A stretch of 64,000 bases of DNA from Plasmodiophora brassicae (Eukaryota; Endomyxa: Phytomyxea; Phytomyxea; Plasmodiophorida), in contig CP145423.1 of the NCBI GenBank assembly GCA_036867785.1, positions 1 through 64,000 of the forward strand, given 5' to 3'. Position 1 is the stretch's first letter; each line of letters opens with the position of its first letter. Positions 10,074-24,328 of the stretch are shown here, one piece after another. A program made the translations under genes and the position numbers. The notes under the pieces were generated by a model. The model did no database searches. It was not told the origin of the DNA and saw only the letters and a list, made by a program, of their open reading frames with translations.

Positions 10074-10473
10074 GAACGTCAATTCCGCGACAGCGTCGAC
10101 CTCAGTCCTGCTTAGATAAGGTTGCCCCAAACGGCAGCGTCAGCAGCAAGTTCAAATCTCGGATCAACAAGCATCGTCTACCCGCGCCACTGATATCCGT
10201 CACCGTATACTCTGTGGCTAAGTGCAGGTCAATGTACCGAACAGGTTCTGGTCTCCGGGCCTTCGGTTTGGTCCTATCAGCAGGGGGGACACTGAACAGC
10301 TCCCAGCTTGCAGATCGCATGAACGCAAACGAAACCACATCGCAGCTACTCTGACCATTATAAACTGCCGCGTGATGGAGGCTGACGATGTATACCACGC
10401 TCTGTTGTCGCCCTGCTGCGTGCCCTGAACACATAGAGCTGGATCTTCTCTATGTAGGTGAACCGTGCTGGGT

Positions 10474-13400
10474 TTATTTCTTGGGTTCCCCGTGGAGGTA
10501 GTAGACCCAGGGCGGTACAGTGGCCTGGTCGGCGCCGCCCGTGCATGTAACAACCAGCTTGCCGTTCGTGGGCTGGGCCCCCTGGAACCCGACCTGTATG
10601 CTGACCTCCTTCTTCGTATCGATCGTTTCGCCCTTCTTCCCGATCGTGAACGCCGGATTGTCCACCGTGTAGACGAACTCGCTGCGCTGGCCAAACACGT
10701 TCCTGAACCGGACGGCCTGCGAGGCGCCCGCTGTGATGCTGATGGGGCCCTCCGGTCGTGGCACCGAGCAGTGCCCGTGCAGAGCGCATCGGTACTCGCC
10801 GGCATCCGCCGACGTCACCTTCAGCTCATCGCGGACGTCGTTCAGGCCGGACGGGTCGAACAGGACCGTCACCTGGCACTCCACACCAGTGTCGCCGTTC
10901 GCGTCTGCGCCGGCGCACGTGACCTTCTTGTCCCCGACAACCTCCAGGTCGCGGCAGTCAGACACCCATATCGACATCTGGGCTGCTACCAACCTGGAAC
11001 GCTTGGCCACCGACGAACGAACACTCATATGTGGTCGGCTTCTTCGACCAGGACAGGAATCGGAAGCGCTGGGTGCAGGTCGCGCCGAGGTACGCGTCGA
11101 ACCGCAACGACGCATCGACGGCGGCCGCGTGCGCCTGCAATTCGAGTTCGAGCGGGAAGTCGCCCAGCTCGGGGGACGACAGCGTCAGGCGGACGCGCTG
11201 TGGCCCGGCGGGATGGCGCGCCACGACCAACGGTCGGTACGCGATCGAGACCAGCGTCTCGCGTCGCGCGACGAGGCGTATGGGCAGGCCGCGAACGTCG
11301 ACGTCGGGCGACTCGCACGTGAACGATGTCACCGAGCAATCGCGACTCAGCCTGTTGTCCAGCGACACGGTCGCGAGCGCGCGCTGACGCACAGGCGACT
11401 GCAGAGCGATGCGATCGATGACGCCGGCGTCGGCGGCGACGACCGTCAGGCGGTGCACGAGGTATTCGCCTGGGGGACAACGCATGTCAACACATGATGT
11501 CGGACCTGGTATCGTGTGCCGCCCACCATTGTCGTCGTTGACGAACTTGACGAGGGCGACCGTCGTCCCGGGACGGTACGCGTAGATCTGGAGGCGCACG
11601 TCGCGCGACACGCCCCCGGGGACGCCGACCGAGTCGCCGGCCGTGATCGACACGGTGTCGTCGGGCGGCGACTCGCGCTGGATGTCGATGCGGAACCGCT
11701 GCGGGTCGTGCAGCCAGTTGCGGACGGGCAACGTGTGGGTCGACGCGCACTTGGCCCGCACCTGGCACGCACCGTCCGATTCCAGCGCCGGCGCCTGCGT
11801 CCGACCCTGCAGCCGGTAGGACAGGGCCGACCCGGTCGGCAGCGCCATGAAGAGCGTCCCTCGGTGCAGGTCAGCGGCCGTGGTCAGCGGCGCGTACACG
11901 ACGGCCAGGTTGCAGGTGGCACCGGCGGGCACCTCCAGGTCGGTGGCGGACCACGCCCCGTCGCTGATCACCGGGTGCAGCTGCCACACCGACGTCGACG
12001 TGTTCGTGATCGGCACCTGCACGGTCTGCGACCCACGTACGGCGGCGTCGAACGCCAGGTCGATGGCGGCGTCTGCGGGCGCGTCGACCGACGACCCCGT
12101 GACCTGCACCTGCACCGCACCCGCATCGTTGTCGTCCGGCACGCACCGCAGCGTCTGTCGCAGGTCCAGGCCCGGCACGTCCGGCGCGAACGTGACGTCG
12201 ATCAGCGCGTGGTCGTGCGGGGCGATCACGCCGGTCGCGGGTTCCAGTGCCCACCTGAACAACAACAACGTATCGTCAGCCACCAGGCCGGCGGCCTGCG
12301 ATCGCCCGCGACAACGTACGCCTGAGGGAGCCGCGCCACGTCCCACTGGAACCTGCTGGGCACGTCGCCGATGTTGTCGACCTTGACGCGCTTCGTGAGC
12401 GTGGACCCGGCGATGACGGCGCCGAACGGGACCAGGGTCTGCTCGAGCAGCAGGCCGACGCCATGGCAGGCGCCAGTCAGGTGCAGCAGGTGTTGTCGCA
12501 CGCCCGACGCGTCCAGCTCGACGGCGACGTCGACGGTGAACGGCAGCAGGCGCCCGGTCGGGCGGAACGCGACCGTGAACTCGGCTCGGTCCCGAGGGCG
12601 AATCGTGGTCGTCGCCGGTGACACTGACAGCGCGTCCAGGAGGCGATCGGCGTCCAGGTCGGCCTGCAGGTGCACGGCGACGACCGCCGACTTCACGCTG
12701 TTGTTCGCCAGGGCGAACGTCGACGTCGACGTCTGCCCCGGGCGAAGGGCGCCGATCGGCAGGATGCCGTTGGCGACGTCGACCAGGTCGATGCGGGGCG
12801 CCACGCCTTCGCCGACGACGACCAGGTCGACCTTGTAGAACCCGTTGACGTCGAACTGGACCACGTCGCGGTACGCGGTGAACGCCCGCGGCGTGAACCG
12901 CACCTGGAACGTGGCCGACTCGCCCGGGGCGAGCATGACGGCGGGCGCGCCCTGCACGTCCAGGTGCGCCTGGCGCGTGAACACGAGCTCGATGGAGACG
13001 GACTGTTCCGGTTCGCGATTCGTGACGACCAGCGGGGCCGTATGCGTCACCGGCGTCGCCGACGTGAACACGTAGCGCCTGCCGAACGCGTGCCGGCGCC
13101 AGGAGAAGTCCAGGTGCGGGCGGACGGCCTGGGCGCGCACCCCGATCGTGTACAGGTGCGCGTTGGCCACCCGGCAGCAGACGCGCACGTCGTCCAGGCA
13201 CACCTCCCGGCGCGACTGGAACGCCACCTCGCAGACCTGGTCCTGGCCGGGGCCGATCGTTCCCCGCTGCGGGTGCACCTGGACGACCTTGGTCTGCTCC
13301 AGGGCGGCACGGCGCGACGCCCGGCCCGCGCCCGCCGGCACCAGGACGCTCCAGGCGAAGTCGAACTTGAACTTGCCGTTGTTCGTCAGGCGCAGCGGGC

Positions 13401-16400
13401 GCGCGACCCGCTCCACGACGTGCACGTCGCCAAAGTCAACGACGGGGGCGTCCGAGGGCGACAGGACGCGCCCGTCCAGCTCGACCTGGTCGTGGACGGC
13501 GTACCCGTCGGCCTTGATGTTCAGGCTGACCCGCTCCGATTTCTTCCTGATCCGGAAGACGACGTTGACGTTGTAGGTGCGCTCGTGGCGAGCGGTCAGC
13601 GTGACGGCCAGCGGGAGGCGCGCGTTCGGCGGCACGACGCCCTGCGCCGGGTCGATCCGCAGGCACGTCGGCGCCTGGTGCAATTCGACGGCGTCGGCGT
13701 GGAACTGGAACGGGATGTGCTCGTTGTTCACCAGGTAGACGGTCTCGGTGGCCGCCGACCCGACCAGCATCTCGGCAAAGTGCAACGACGACGCCGACAG
13801 CGTCACGTCGGGTTCGGTGACGGTGCCGACCAGCAGGAACGGCACCTGGACGCCCAGGTCGGCGATCTCGAACCGCCAGAACGCCTCCTGCAGGGCGGTC
13901 GCGTCGGGCGTGAACTCGAACACCATCTCGAATCGCTTGCCGGCCTTGACGACGCCCTTGGGCGTCGCGCACGTGAACGCCGCCGACGATTTCACCGGGT
14001 GCCCGTCGTGCAACCGCCATTCGAACGCCCACGACTGCCCGGTCGGGTTGACGACCTGGAAGCGGCGCGTGTTGCGGACGCGGGTGCCCAACGATGTGAA
14101 CTCGACGACCTTCCACAGGTTGGCGTCCAGCTTGGGCCCCGGGCACGTCGCCGACCGCCGGGCGGCGGTCAGGTAGTCGCAGTTGACCAGGTCGAAGTGG
14201 CACTGCGGTCGGCGCCCCTCGCCCGACAGGTCAATGACGAGGTCGGCCAGGCGACCGGCCGCATCGCGAATGCTCCCGGTGAACGCCCTGGCATCGGTGG
14301 GCAGGAACTTGACGACGAACGTTTCCTGGCCCTTGCCGTCGATCGCGCCGGTATCGGGTGCGATCGTCCACGGCGGGTCGCACCGCCAGGCGTACGGCAG
14401 GCGGGTCAACGCCGCGTTCGCGATCGTGAACCGGTAGGCGCGCGCCTGGAACATCATGGTCGCAGCGAACGCGATCGAGCGTGTCGAGCACGTGTACGAC
14501 ACACGATCGGCGACGGCGTTGACCGCGAGTGCCAATGTGGATTTGCGTTCGCCCGGTGACCACTCTGGTTCTGGGACGGCCTCGGTGCGCTCCTGGCCGT
14601 CCGCGAACGACACCACGTGCATGGCGTCCGTCCAGGGTGAGGCATCGTTGGCGTCGGCCAGGAGAATCTCGTTGAGCTGGCAGTGGAGCGCCCTGCGCCT
14701 GATGTCGACGGGCGCCGGCGCGTTCAGGCCGACGAGAACGGTCAGCGACGAGTGCGGATGAATGTGGCCCGCGTTCGGCTCCACCGTGACCAGGTCCTGT
14801 GCGGCCCACTCGAAGCGGTACGTGCGCCCGGATTCGTTCTGCAATTGCACCGGGCGCTGCACAGTGACGCCCAGGTCGACGTCGCCAAAGTCGACGACGT
14901 CGTCGTCGGCGGTGACGTCCTCTTCGTAGACGAGCGCCGACAGGGCCAGGTGCGTCACCTCGAACACGTTCCGTAGGACGCCCATCCGCAGGCGGCCGCT
15001 TCGTGCACCGACGCGCCCGGGTGCGACAGCGAACCCGGCTTGGAAGTCGTGCTGGGCGCCCGGTGCAATCGTCACCAGCGATCCGAGGCCCGAGAACGAG
15101 AACTCGCCGGCGCCCTCGTCCAGGTCGAAACGGACCGTGGCCGGTACGATCCCGTCGTTACGCACCGTCACCGGGAGCGTCAGCGTCCCGCGCCGAGTGC
15201 GCCCAAAGTCGACCTGGCCAGACGACCGTTCAGTACTCGAGCAATGCGTTGCGCTCAGGTGCGTTGCGCACCTTGACGGCCCCAGTAGGTGTGCGCTCGA
15301 CGGGCGCGATGGTGGACACCCGCGGCAGGGTCCCCTCGCCCTGCATCTCGAATTGCAGAACGCAGGACGGGTTGCGATCGACGGTGGCACTGAACGCGGC
15401 CTGATAGGTGCGGATAGCGCTCGGCGCGAACGTGACCGTCACGTAGCGGTGCTCGTGCGACGGGATGTGCAGGTGCGTCGGCTGCACGTCGAACGCGTTG
15501 TCCGTGTTGCCCGTCAGCGACAGGTTCACGTCGCACGGGATCTTACCCGGGTTGCTCATCTTGAAGCGCTCCTTGATCGACGACCGATCGTCGACGATGA
15601 CGGGCGCGAACCGGAACTGGCGCTCCTCCAGGGCGTACGCGTTCCTGGGTGGACCGTGCCCATGTCCGGACGGCGGTACCGGCCCGTGCGCGCCCGCACC
15701 GGCCGGTGCCGCTGGTGGCGCCCGGCCGATGACCTGCTGCTCCTCGAAGATGGACTCGAAATCGGTGGTGTTCAGGCGTGGGTTGACGGCCTCGGCGGTC
15801 AGCTCGACTTCGACGGGCGGTGCCGCCGGGTCCACGCCGGACACAATGACAGGCAGGACGGCGCGGAACACGCCCTCCTGCGTCGCGTGGATGTCGACCG
15901 TCACCGTCTGTGTCGTGCCCGGTGCAATTCGGCCACGACCAGGGCTGACCTGTACGAATGGCTAAGGGCGAGCGAATGCTGCGTTTCGTGCCGTCTTTCG
16001 TACGGTGAAGCCGGCGACGGCCAGAGGCGCGCCGCTGTCAGCGCCCGGTGGATGATCCTCATCTGACAGGCGGTAGTCGAACGGGAACTCGCCCGCGTTC
16101 ACCAGATCGAAGGTCTTCTGCCGCTCGACGTCCACCTGCATGCTGCCGAAGTGGATGGACCTGGACGGCGCCAGGCGGAACTTGGAGTACCGGGACGCGA
16201 TCGACAGGCGAATCGGCGTGGACTCCACGACGGTGCTCTTGGTCGTCTCGATCAGGTCCAGGCGCAGGACTGGTTTCGCGCGCAGGTCCATCTCTCCCTG
16301 TCAGCAGCAGCAGCAGCAGCCGTCAGTTACGTATACCTTGGTACAGGCAGCGCTGAGCGCGGCGCTTACGACGGTCTTGAACCTGATGACGACATCGGTG

Positions 16401-19400
16401 CCGGCGCTCGTGCCCGCCGAAAGCTTGCCGGACATCGGTTCGACCTGAACCTGATTGGCGAGGTCGCGTCGCAGTCTGCCTGACCTGCCCGTGAACGCCA
16501 ATGCGAACCCGACATCGTACTTGCCTGCGATAGGGATGATGATCAGAGGGGCGATCCCGGCCGCACACCGGTCGGCGCCATCCTGACCTCGGTTGTTCAT
16601 GACGAATTTCCGTTCGACGACATCGCCGACCCGGGTCGTGCCAAAGTCGATCAATGCGCCCGGTGGTAACTCCACGTTGGCCTTCACGACGAACGCCTCT
16701 GCCTGGACGCGGATCGGGCGCGTCTCGACGTGGACGCCGTTCGTGTCGTTGATGAGCAGCTCCAGGGGCAGGTCGACAACGACCTCGGCGGCGGCCAGGA
16801 ACCGGAACACGGGCGATACGGCGGCACCGGGCGCCAGACTGCCCGCCTTCGGGCTGACCTCGATCTGGGCCGGCACCGCCTGGTCCGGTCGCGGACGGAT
16901 CTCCCATCGGACGCCGACCTTCGTTGTGTTCCTCAGGTGGATCGTCCGGGCGTCCTCGGTGCCGACCAGCAACCGGTCGAACTGAACCGACAACGGGTCG
17001 GCGTTCGGGGCGTCGCCGGCGCCCTCCACTGACAGCGCCGGGCGCGCCCCGCAGCATTCCATCGGGAAGACGATGTCCCTCGGGTTGTCGTCGATTCGCA
17101 CGCGCAGCACGCGACGATGCGCGCCCAGGGTCTTGGGCACGGCCCAGACCTGCGTGGTTGCCGCCGCCAATCAGCGAGGACGCCGGCGACGCACACTGGG
17201 ATCGTGCCCTACCTTGACGACGCCGACCTCGCCAACGTTGACCTCCAGGGTTCGTGGCTCGAACCCGAAGCTGTCGTCCACAGGTGCTGGGGCTGATGGA
17301 ACAGCAGCAGCAGCGGCATCTGGTTCGGCAGGCGCCGCACCGGGCGCCGGCTCATCGTCCCAGGCAATGCGGAGGGTCGTGCGGAACAGGCCCGTGTTGG
17401 CGAACCTCCACGTCTCGGCGGTGTCGCCCGGCTGGACGCCGTTGACGAGGACGGCGCCAAAGTCGAACACGCCCGGGTCGCTGCACCACTGGCGGACGCC
17501 GAGGCGCGGGCGCCGGCCTCGACGCACGAACACGGACCGGGCGTCGGTGCCGATGTCGGGGCGCGCCGCTGTGCCACGACACGTCACCTACCGGACGCGC
17601 ATGTCATCGGACTGCGCGCGCGCACCACCCCACAGCTTGGGCCATTCGAACGCACCCTACATACCTGATGGGTGACGCGCTTGCCGGCGGCGTCGGCGGC
17701 GACGACCTCGAACAGCAACGTGCCTTCGTGGGTGCCGCATTCCGACGATCGATAGGTCAGCGGCAGGTCCAGGGCGGCGCCGGCCGGGACCACCCAGCGG
17801 GTCGCCGACCCCGCCAACCGGAACGGGCCGGGCTGGCGACGGACGCGGGGCGCCGGCCGCCACACGATCTGTTTGACGGCGCCGATCGGGATGCGGTTGG
17901 CGACGACGGCCAGCTCGCGCGACGACAGGCGGTCGTTCAGGGCGGCACGCAGCGCGTCCAGGTCGTCGAACAGGAGCGTCTGCTCCGGCTGGCCGACGCG
18001 CCACTCGAAGTCGTCGGTGGGCGACGGGGCGCCCAGCTCCGGGTCCGGCTGGACATCGTTGCAGACGATCGTGTAGAACCGTCGCCCGACGCAATCGCCG
18101 ACGTTGTCGATGGCGGCCTTCAGATCGCGGATGACACGGGCGACGCCGGCGGGGCCGTCGACGGCGACCTTGCACGACAGGGATGGGACGAGGATCCCCC
18201 GCGGGTACGGCACCGAGCTGGGCGCCAGCGGGGCACCCTCCCGGAACAGGACGTAATCGCGGACCAGCTTCGTGAGCACCTCGCCCGACAGGTACTGCGG
18301 CGCGCCCGACGCCATCGCGTCCTGCACGGATATCGATAGCGCCAGCGACGACGGATTCTCGTTCGACGTCGCGTCCGGCTTCTTCTTCTTCTTCTCGGCC
18401 GCCACCGCCTGCCCCATGCCGGATCGTTAGCGCACGCGCGCCTACCCGCCGTCGCGGCGCGTACCTTGGCGTCCAGCACCGCCGACGCGTAGTGCTCGAC
18501 GACGCGGTCGACGTTGACGACAGCGAGCTGGAACTCCTTGCTGATCGTGTCCACGGTCGCATCGCTGGCGCCCGTCATGACGACGAACCTCCAGGGCGTC
18601 GACACAGCGGCAGCGTTACCGGCGTCCGTTACGCCCGTGTCGGGTGCCACGACGGCGTCGTCCAGTTCGGCGATGCGTCGTACGCCCGGGCGCCGCGGTT
18701 CGACCAGCATGCGGCCCCGGGCGTCGAACGTGCCCCGGTCGCGCAGGCGCTGCTCATCAGCGAGGTAGGCGTCGTCCCAGTCGACGCTGAACAGTTCGGC
18801 GTCGCAGTCGCCGTCGTTCGTCACGCGCACGGAGACGGCGGGCGACTCGGCGCCCGGCAGGACCGGCGCGAACTCGACCGTGCTGCGCTCCAGGCGCAGG
18901 CGCGTGACGAGGCCCCGGCCCGTGACGGCCAGGTCGGACGTCGGGCCATGCGCGACCCGGATCGGGAGGCGCGTGTTCACCGGGCGCCCGTCGATGGGCG
19001 TGAACAGCACGGGCACGTCCTGATGGGTGCCGGGCGCCAGGGTGCCCGCTCGGCACCCATCGGCCACGGTCACGGGTTCCTGCGCCGACGGCACGACAAC
19101 GGACCAGTCGACGGGGACGGGCGTCGGGTTCGACAGGCGCACGTACCGGGTGCGCACGTGCCCGACGGGTACGTCGGCGAACTCGAGCGTGTCGCTCGAC
19201 AGGCGGACCTCGGGGACGATCACACGGCACGACAACGCCAGGCGCCAGGCCGGTCCACCGCCGCCGACGACCACCAGGTCGAACACGGATGTCGTGACGG
19301 CACGGCCGGCGCCGTCGTCCGGGCCCACTGCCCTCTTCGCCGCCGTCGACGTCGCCGCGTACGTCGCCGTCACCTTGACGGACGCGCCGGGCGGCACGGC

Positions 19401-22400
19401 GACGATCTTGGCCGGGTCCAGGCGGAACGGCGTCGGCGCCGTCGGGGCGACCAGGTCGACGTCGACGGGGACATCGCCGCTGTTCGTGCACTCGAACGAC
19501 AGGCGGCGCGTCGTGCCCCGAACAATGTACCCGAGGTCGCACGTGTACGTGCCCAGCGCTCCAGTGACGACGTCGACCGGGACGGGGCCGAACGCGCCGG
19601 GATCGGCGTCGGCCACCTGCAACTGCTGCAGGTACAGGTCGCGAGGGGCGCCCTCGCGGCCAGGCAGCGACGTCGACAGCAGGCGGCAGATGCCGACGGC
19701 CCGGACGGCAATGGAGACGGGGCGATGGAACGCGACGAACAGGTCGAACGAGGCGGCGAACGCCTGCGGGCGCCGCGGCACGATGCGAACGTGCAGGCGG
19801 AGGCGGGCGCCGGGCGCCAGCGACGCGCGGCAGGGGCGGACGGAGAGGCGCGAGCGCAGGTGGTCGGCGATCTGGACGCGGACGTCGACGGCGACCCGGC
19901 CCGTGTTGCAGACCGTCAGGTCGCGCTCGTGGACGGCGTGGAAGTCGACGTTGCCAAAGTCGATGGCGTTGCCCTCGGCGTCGATCGTGTACTCGACGGT
20001 GGCCGCGTCGCCGCGCAGGTCGATCGCGTAGGTCGGCCCGCCCTCCACCTGGCACAGCGCCGTGCAATCGGCGGCGACCTGCGCGTGCCCGAAGAACGAC
20101 AGGTCGAACGCCTGCGTGCCGCCCGGGGGCACCTCGCCCCACGCGGGCCAGATGTCGAACACTTCGTTGACGGGGAACGCCGATCCAGGCGCCGCCGCCC
20201 GGGCCTTCTTGCTGGACGCTTGCGACGACGGTTCCTGCAGGGCCCAGTGGAACGCGGCCGGGATCTCGGACGCGTTCCTGGCGACGACGCGCTCGACGCG
20301 CGACGTGTGCGGCAGGACGGGGCCGAACGTGACGACCTGCTTGTCGAATAGCAGGTTGGGGAACCAGATCTGGGCGACCAAGTCGATGTGGTCCCTGGCA
20401 GGGTGGTTCCGATGCGACACGACAAGCTGCGAACGGATGCACTCCGAGTGGCGCGACTCGTTGGCGAGGTCGAACGTGACCTCGATGGGGATGGACTCGC
20501 CCGGCGCCAACGACACCTCCAGCCGGTCCACGGTGAACGGCGCCTTGACGCCCAGGAACGCCACGATCGGCAGCGGGCACGCGTTCTTCATCTTGGCCGT
20601 CTTCCGCTGCGTTCGGGCCTACGTCGACGCGTTGGGAACCGGCAGCGAGCTGGGGCACGTCGCCCGGCGACCGAGCGACGCGCGACGTACCGAATGGTTG
20701 CGGTCGTATTTGTAGACGAATTGCATGCCGTCGAGGGAGAATTCGACGTGCGGGTTGACAAAGTTGGCGACGATGTGCGTCTCGTAGATGACCGTGGGCT
20801 CCTTGTCGCCCTGGATCAGGCTGGTGATCGTCCACAGCTCGTCGATCGGGCCGGGCGTCGCCGACCGACTCAGGATGGTGAACATGACGGACGACATGGG
20901 CTGGATGGTCACACGGGCCGGCTCCACGACCAGGGCGCTCTTCGCAGCGCACGCCCAGGTCAGCGTCTGCGGGCGCTCCCCGTAATTGTCCAGACGCACA
21001 ACCCGCCTGCATCGATGATTGGCACATGTGGGGCACACTACACGCCCCAGGCAGACACGCGCGTCCTTACGTGGCCACCTGCATGGTCATCAGGTGCGAC
21101 AGGTCGATCAGGGACAGGTCCGTCGGGCTGGTGATCGTCGTGCCGACGCCTGTCGCGCGGCACGGGATCTGGACGTGCTCGCCCTCCTGCGCACCCGTCA
21201 GACACGTCTGTGTGTGTGTGTGTGCGTTCGTCGACCCCGGCCCTTACGTCGACGAGAATGTGGAGAACGTCGCGGAACGCTACGTTGTCGTTGCAGGTGA
21301 CCTGGACGACGAGGTCGACGGCGTCGCCGGGCTGGACGGTGCCCTGGTTGGGGCGGACGCGGAACGGCGACTGCTTCCGGGCGTGGAAGGCGACGTAGCG
21401 CGCCTCGATGGGCGTCTCGTTGCGCAGGCGGACCAGGAGCTCCGCCGGCTTCAGGACGGGAATGTCGCGCCAGTCCAGCAGGGCCTTGGAGGGGATCAGG
21501 CGGGCCCCGATGCCGACGGCGCTCACCGTGACCTGCATCGGCGGCTCTGAACTGCCGCACGTTCGAACGTAGACCAGCATCTCGATGTCACCTGCACGAG
21601 GCGCCGACCCCATCCGTCAGTCAGGGACGATGCCCGCTGCAACAACAACCCAGTGTGCGTCCCGGCGCCTCACCGAGGGATTCGGCCTGGAACCCGATCT
21701 TGAGCGGCAACGTCGACCGCGGCAGGATCGTCCCGCTGTGGTACTCGAAGGATAGCGATCCCGAGCCGGCCCGGCTGACCTCGTTGGCGGTCAGCACCTC
21801 GAACTTCACCGGTAGGTCGCTGCCGTTCGCCAACTGAAGCGCCTGCTCGTACTTGTACCTGCCGACCACACACACACAAACGGTTAAGAACGGGCGACGT
21901 CCCGCGGGTGGCGCGCGCGCGCGCACGCCTACCTGAGGAAGCACTTCTTGAAGTTCACGGTCAGCTGCGGGAACGTGATCTCTGGTACGACACACTGGGC
22001 GCGTATCGGTATGGATTTCATGTTCTGGGCGACGCCCTCGATATCGACGACGACGGCGTACGCGTCGTACTCCTGGATGGTCTCGCTGCAGAGCGTGACG
22101 GTGATCGTTGCTGACTGCCGGGGAAGGATGGCGCCGACGGCCGGCTGGATGTCGAATTCCCGCCTGTGGAACGATCCGTCGCGTGGGCACCGGCAGACGT
22201 ACTTGATCGGGATGTCGCTCGTGTTCTTGAGTGCCATGCGCCGCGCGTTGTTGAACCCGTAGGACACGCGGCCAAAGTCCAACTGCTCGACGTCGACGTC
22301 GAACGACGGCGCCTGCACGGTGCCCGATAGGACCAGCTGCAGTGGGACGAGAGAGCCCTTCAGCGTCCACTGCAGCACCTCCTGGAACGGGCCCATGGTC

Positions 22401-24029
22401 GTGCACGAGAACGTGATCGTGATGGTCTCCGATTGGCCGGTCGACAGGCGCCCCGAGGACGGCTCGAAGCGGAACCGGGTGGACCCGTCCGGGTTGGTCA
22501 GCGCGAACTCGGCGTCGATCTCGCCAATGTTCTTCAGGACCACCTGACCCAGCCAGCGCTTAGCGCCATGCAGGTGGAGACACACCGTGCGAAACGATAA
22601 CGCCCCCCACCTGGTAGTTGTAGATGGCGTTGACGTAGACCTGCCCGATGTCGAGGGAATCGAACGAGAAGACGGCGGCGGGGCCAATGCCGGTCCCCTT
22701 CAGTGTCAGTGGCAGGCGACTGGACCTGCCGCCCACGTCGACGTACGCCGTACTGACGTACGTCTCCGAGGCGGTCGGGCAGAACGAGACGGTAAACTCG
22801 ATGAAGCCGCCCGGGAACACCTCGCCGGCGGCCGGCTCGATCGTGAAGTGCTCGCTGGCGAACGGGAACGAGCACGTGCGCAGGTCCCGTTCGCGTGCAC
22901 GACGCGCCCGTGCCCGCATCAGCTCCGGCGACACGTCAGCGCCTTCGTCGTCGTCGGAAGGCTCCCCGACGACGTCTAGCGCGGGCGGGTCGACCGGCGC
23001 CGGTAACGATGCCAGCAGGCGCTGACGTTCGCGTTCGTCCGTGTCCCGGTCCGGGTTGGCGTTCCAGGAGAAGCGCACGGGTATGTCGCTGTCGTTGAAC
23101 AGGCGAACCGTCGACCGCGTCACGAGATGGATGTAGGCCGACGGTAAATCCACCTGCCCAGGGCGGCGCATTAGACGTCGCTGTGTGCCCTGGTGCGCTC
23201 AACGCTGTACCTGCTCGTGTTCCAAGCTGATGTCGACATCATGGGCGCAGGCGCTGATCGTCGTCACGCGCCGCTGCTTGCCTTTATCGAACGCGATGAC
23301 GATCTGGCCGGCGACGTCCGCCAGGGCGCGCGCATCGAACTCGACCAGGACCTGGACGTGCGATTCCCGGTCGAGAACGCCTTGCGTCGGCGACACGCGG
23401 AACGGCCCCGTTGCCGTCATGGACCAGTCGACCTGGCGTCGCCCAGCGTTCCGCAGCAGGTGTGCCTGCGTCGTCGTGTAATTCGTCGGGCAGGTCTCGA
23501 ACGAGATGACGGGCGGGAAGTCGAGGGCGGCGGGCACGCCGATGGCATGGACGGGGACGGTGAACTGTTCCCGTTCCGTGACGACGATCAGGTCGCAGTC
23601 GTAGTCGTGGTCGACGTCGTCGGCGGTCAGCGTGACCCGGAAGGTGACCTCCATGCCGGGGGCCACCTTGCAGGTCTCGGACGTCGAGAAGCGATGGAAC
23701 GGCGAGATGGAGAACCGGGACGATTCCGGCGGGATCACACGGACGTGCCTGGCCTGCGTGTCCACGTTGCGAAGGCGGACGATCTGCGACGTCGGCACGA
23801 AGGCCCGGTACCCCGAGAAGGTCAGCACGGGCGGGTGCGCGGAGAACAGGGGCGTGTCGATCGGCACCGAAGACGTCTTCTGCCGCGGGTGCTGAGGGAT
23901 CACCTCCGACACGATCAGCGAATGATGCCGGGCGCTGGCCGTCCCCGGCGCGCGCTTCGACGCGTCCATGGCGCCCTCTGCCGTATCGCCTTCGGTGCAT
24001 GCGTTGCTGTTCATCATGCCGGTCGGCAT
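10474..24029 (-). CDS. HYDIN: HYDIN, central-pair apparatus protein
   Basis: This is a giant axonemal protein of the C2b projection of the flagellar central pair, needed for ciliary beating. My model has 16 exons: 24029-23211, 23153-22611, 22543-21933, 21858-21674, 21591-21248, 21186-21071, 21006-20691, 20606-18465, 18408-17665, 17587-17213, 17149-16337, 16297-16004, 15949-15272, 15213-12320, 12254-10994, 10941-10474. All phases agree and the total is 4200 aa; human HYDIN is about 5100. The protein is a chain of ASH/MSP-like beta domains with recurrent phrases such as PxxGxIxPG and VxFDFGxV. The N-terminal region includes KVAPGMEVTFRVTL and LIVVTEREQFTVPV. The end includes CSVPRPEGPISITAG and WVYYLHG, as in animal HYDIN. 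I saw no P-loop kinase-like domain. The gene is intact. Fragments of it recur near 26.5 kb and 49.2 kb. Confidence 0.95.
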
Positions 24030-24328
24030 GGGCAGCAGGAGACCGGCAGGGGCAGGGACCGGTGTGGTCCTAAGCCGCCTGGTGCGCCGCTCGAATAATG
24101 TGGCCGTGACCGGCGCGTTTAGGAGCGACTTCGCGTCACACAGCCAAGGTCGTCCATGTCGCGCTTATGGCTTGCATGATAGCAGCATCCCCATCCCCGT
24201 GCCGTGCCTGACGACTTCTGCACGGGGAGCCAATAATAATTATACCATGTCCATGTGCAAATTCCGTAAATAAGAGGGGGCTCACTGGCTGGACTGATAG
24301 CTCAACATTTCCGTCGCGCAGTTTGACG
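24030..24328. promoter_or_regulatory. Divergent intergenic region, HYDIN / SPRY gene
   Basis: About 300 bp separate the start codons of two divergently transcribed genes, so it should hold both promoters. An AT-rich patch (CAATAATAATTATACC, near 24231) stands out in GC-rich surroundings. No specific factor site can be named. Confidence 0.4.

Noticed and set aside
10102-10434. Extra 5' exon of the USP gene
   Set aside because: No donor/acceptor pair kept frame into 10073-9741, so it was left out of the model.
18492-20351. 619-codon plus-strand open frame opposite HYDIN (also 12670-14559)
   Set aside because: Composed of Arg/Asp/Val-type shadow codons of the GC-rich minus-strand gene. HYDIN motifs and splice phases fix the coding strand.
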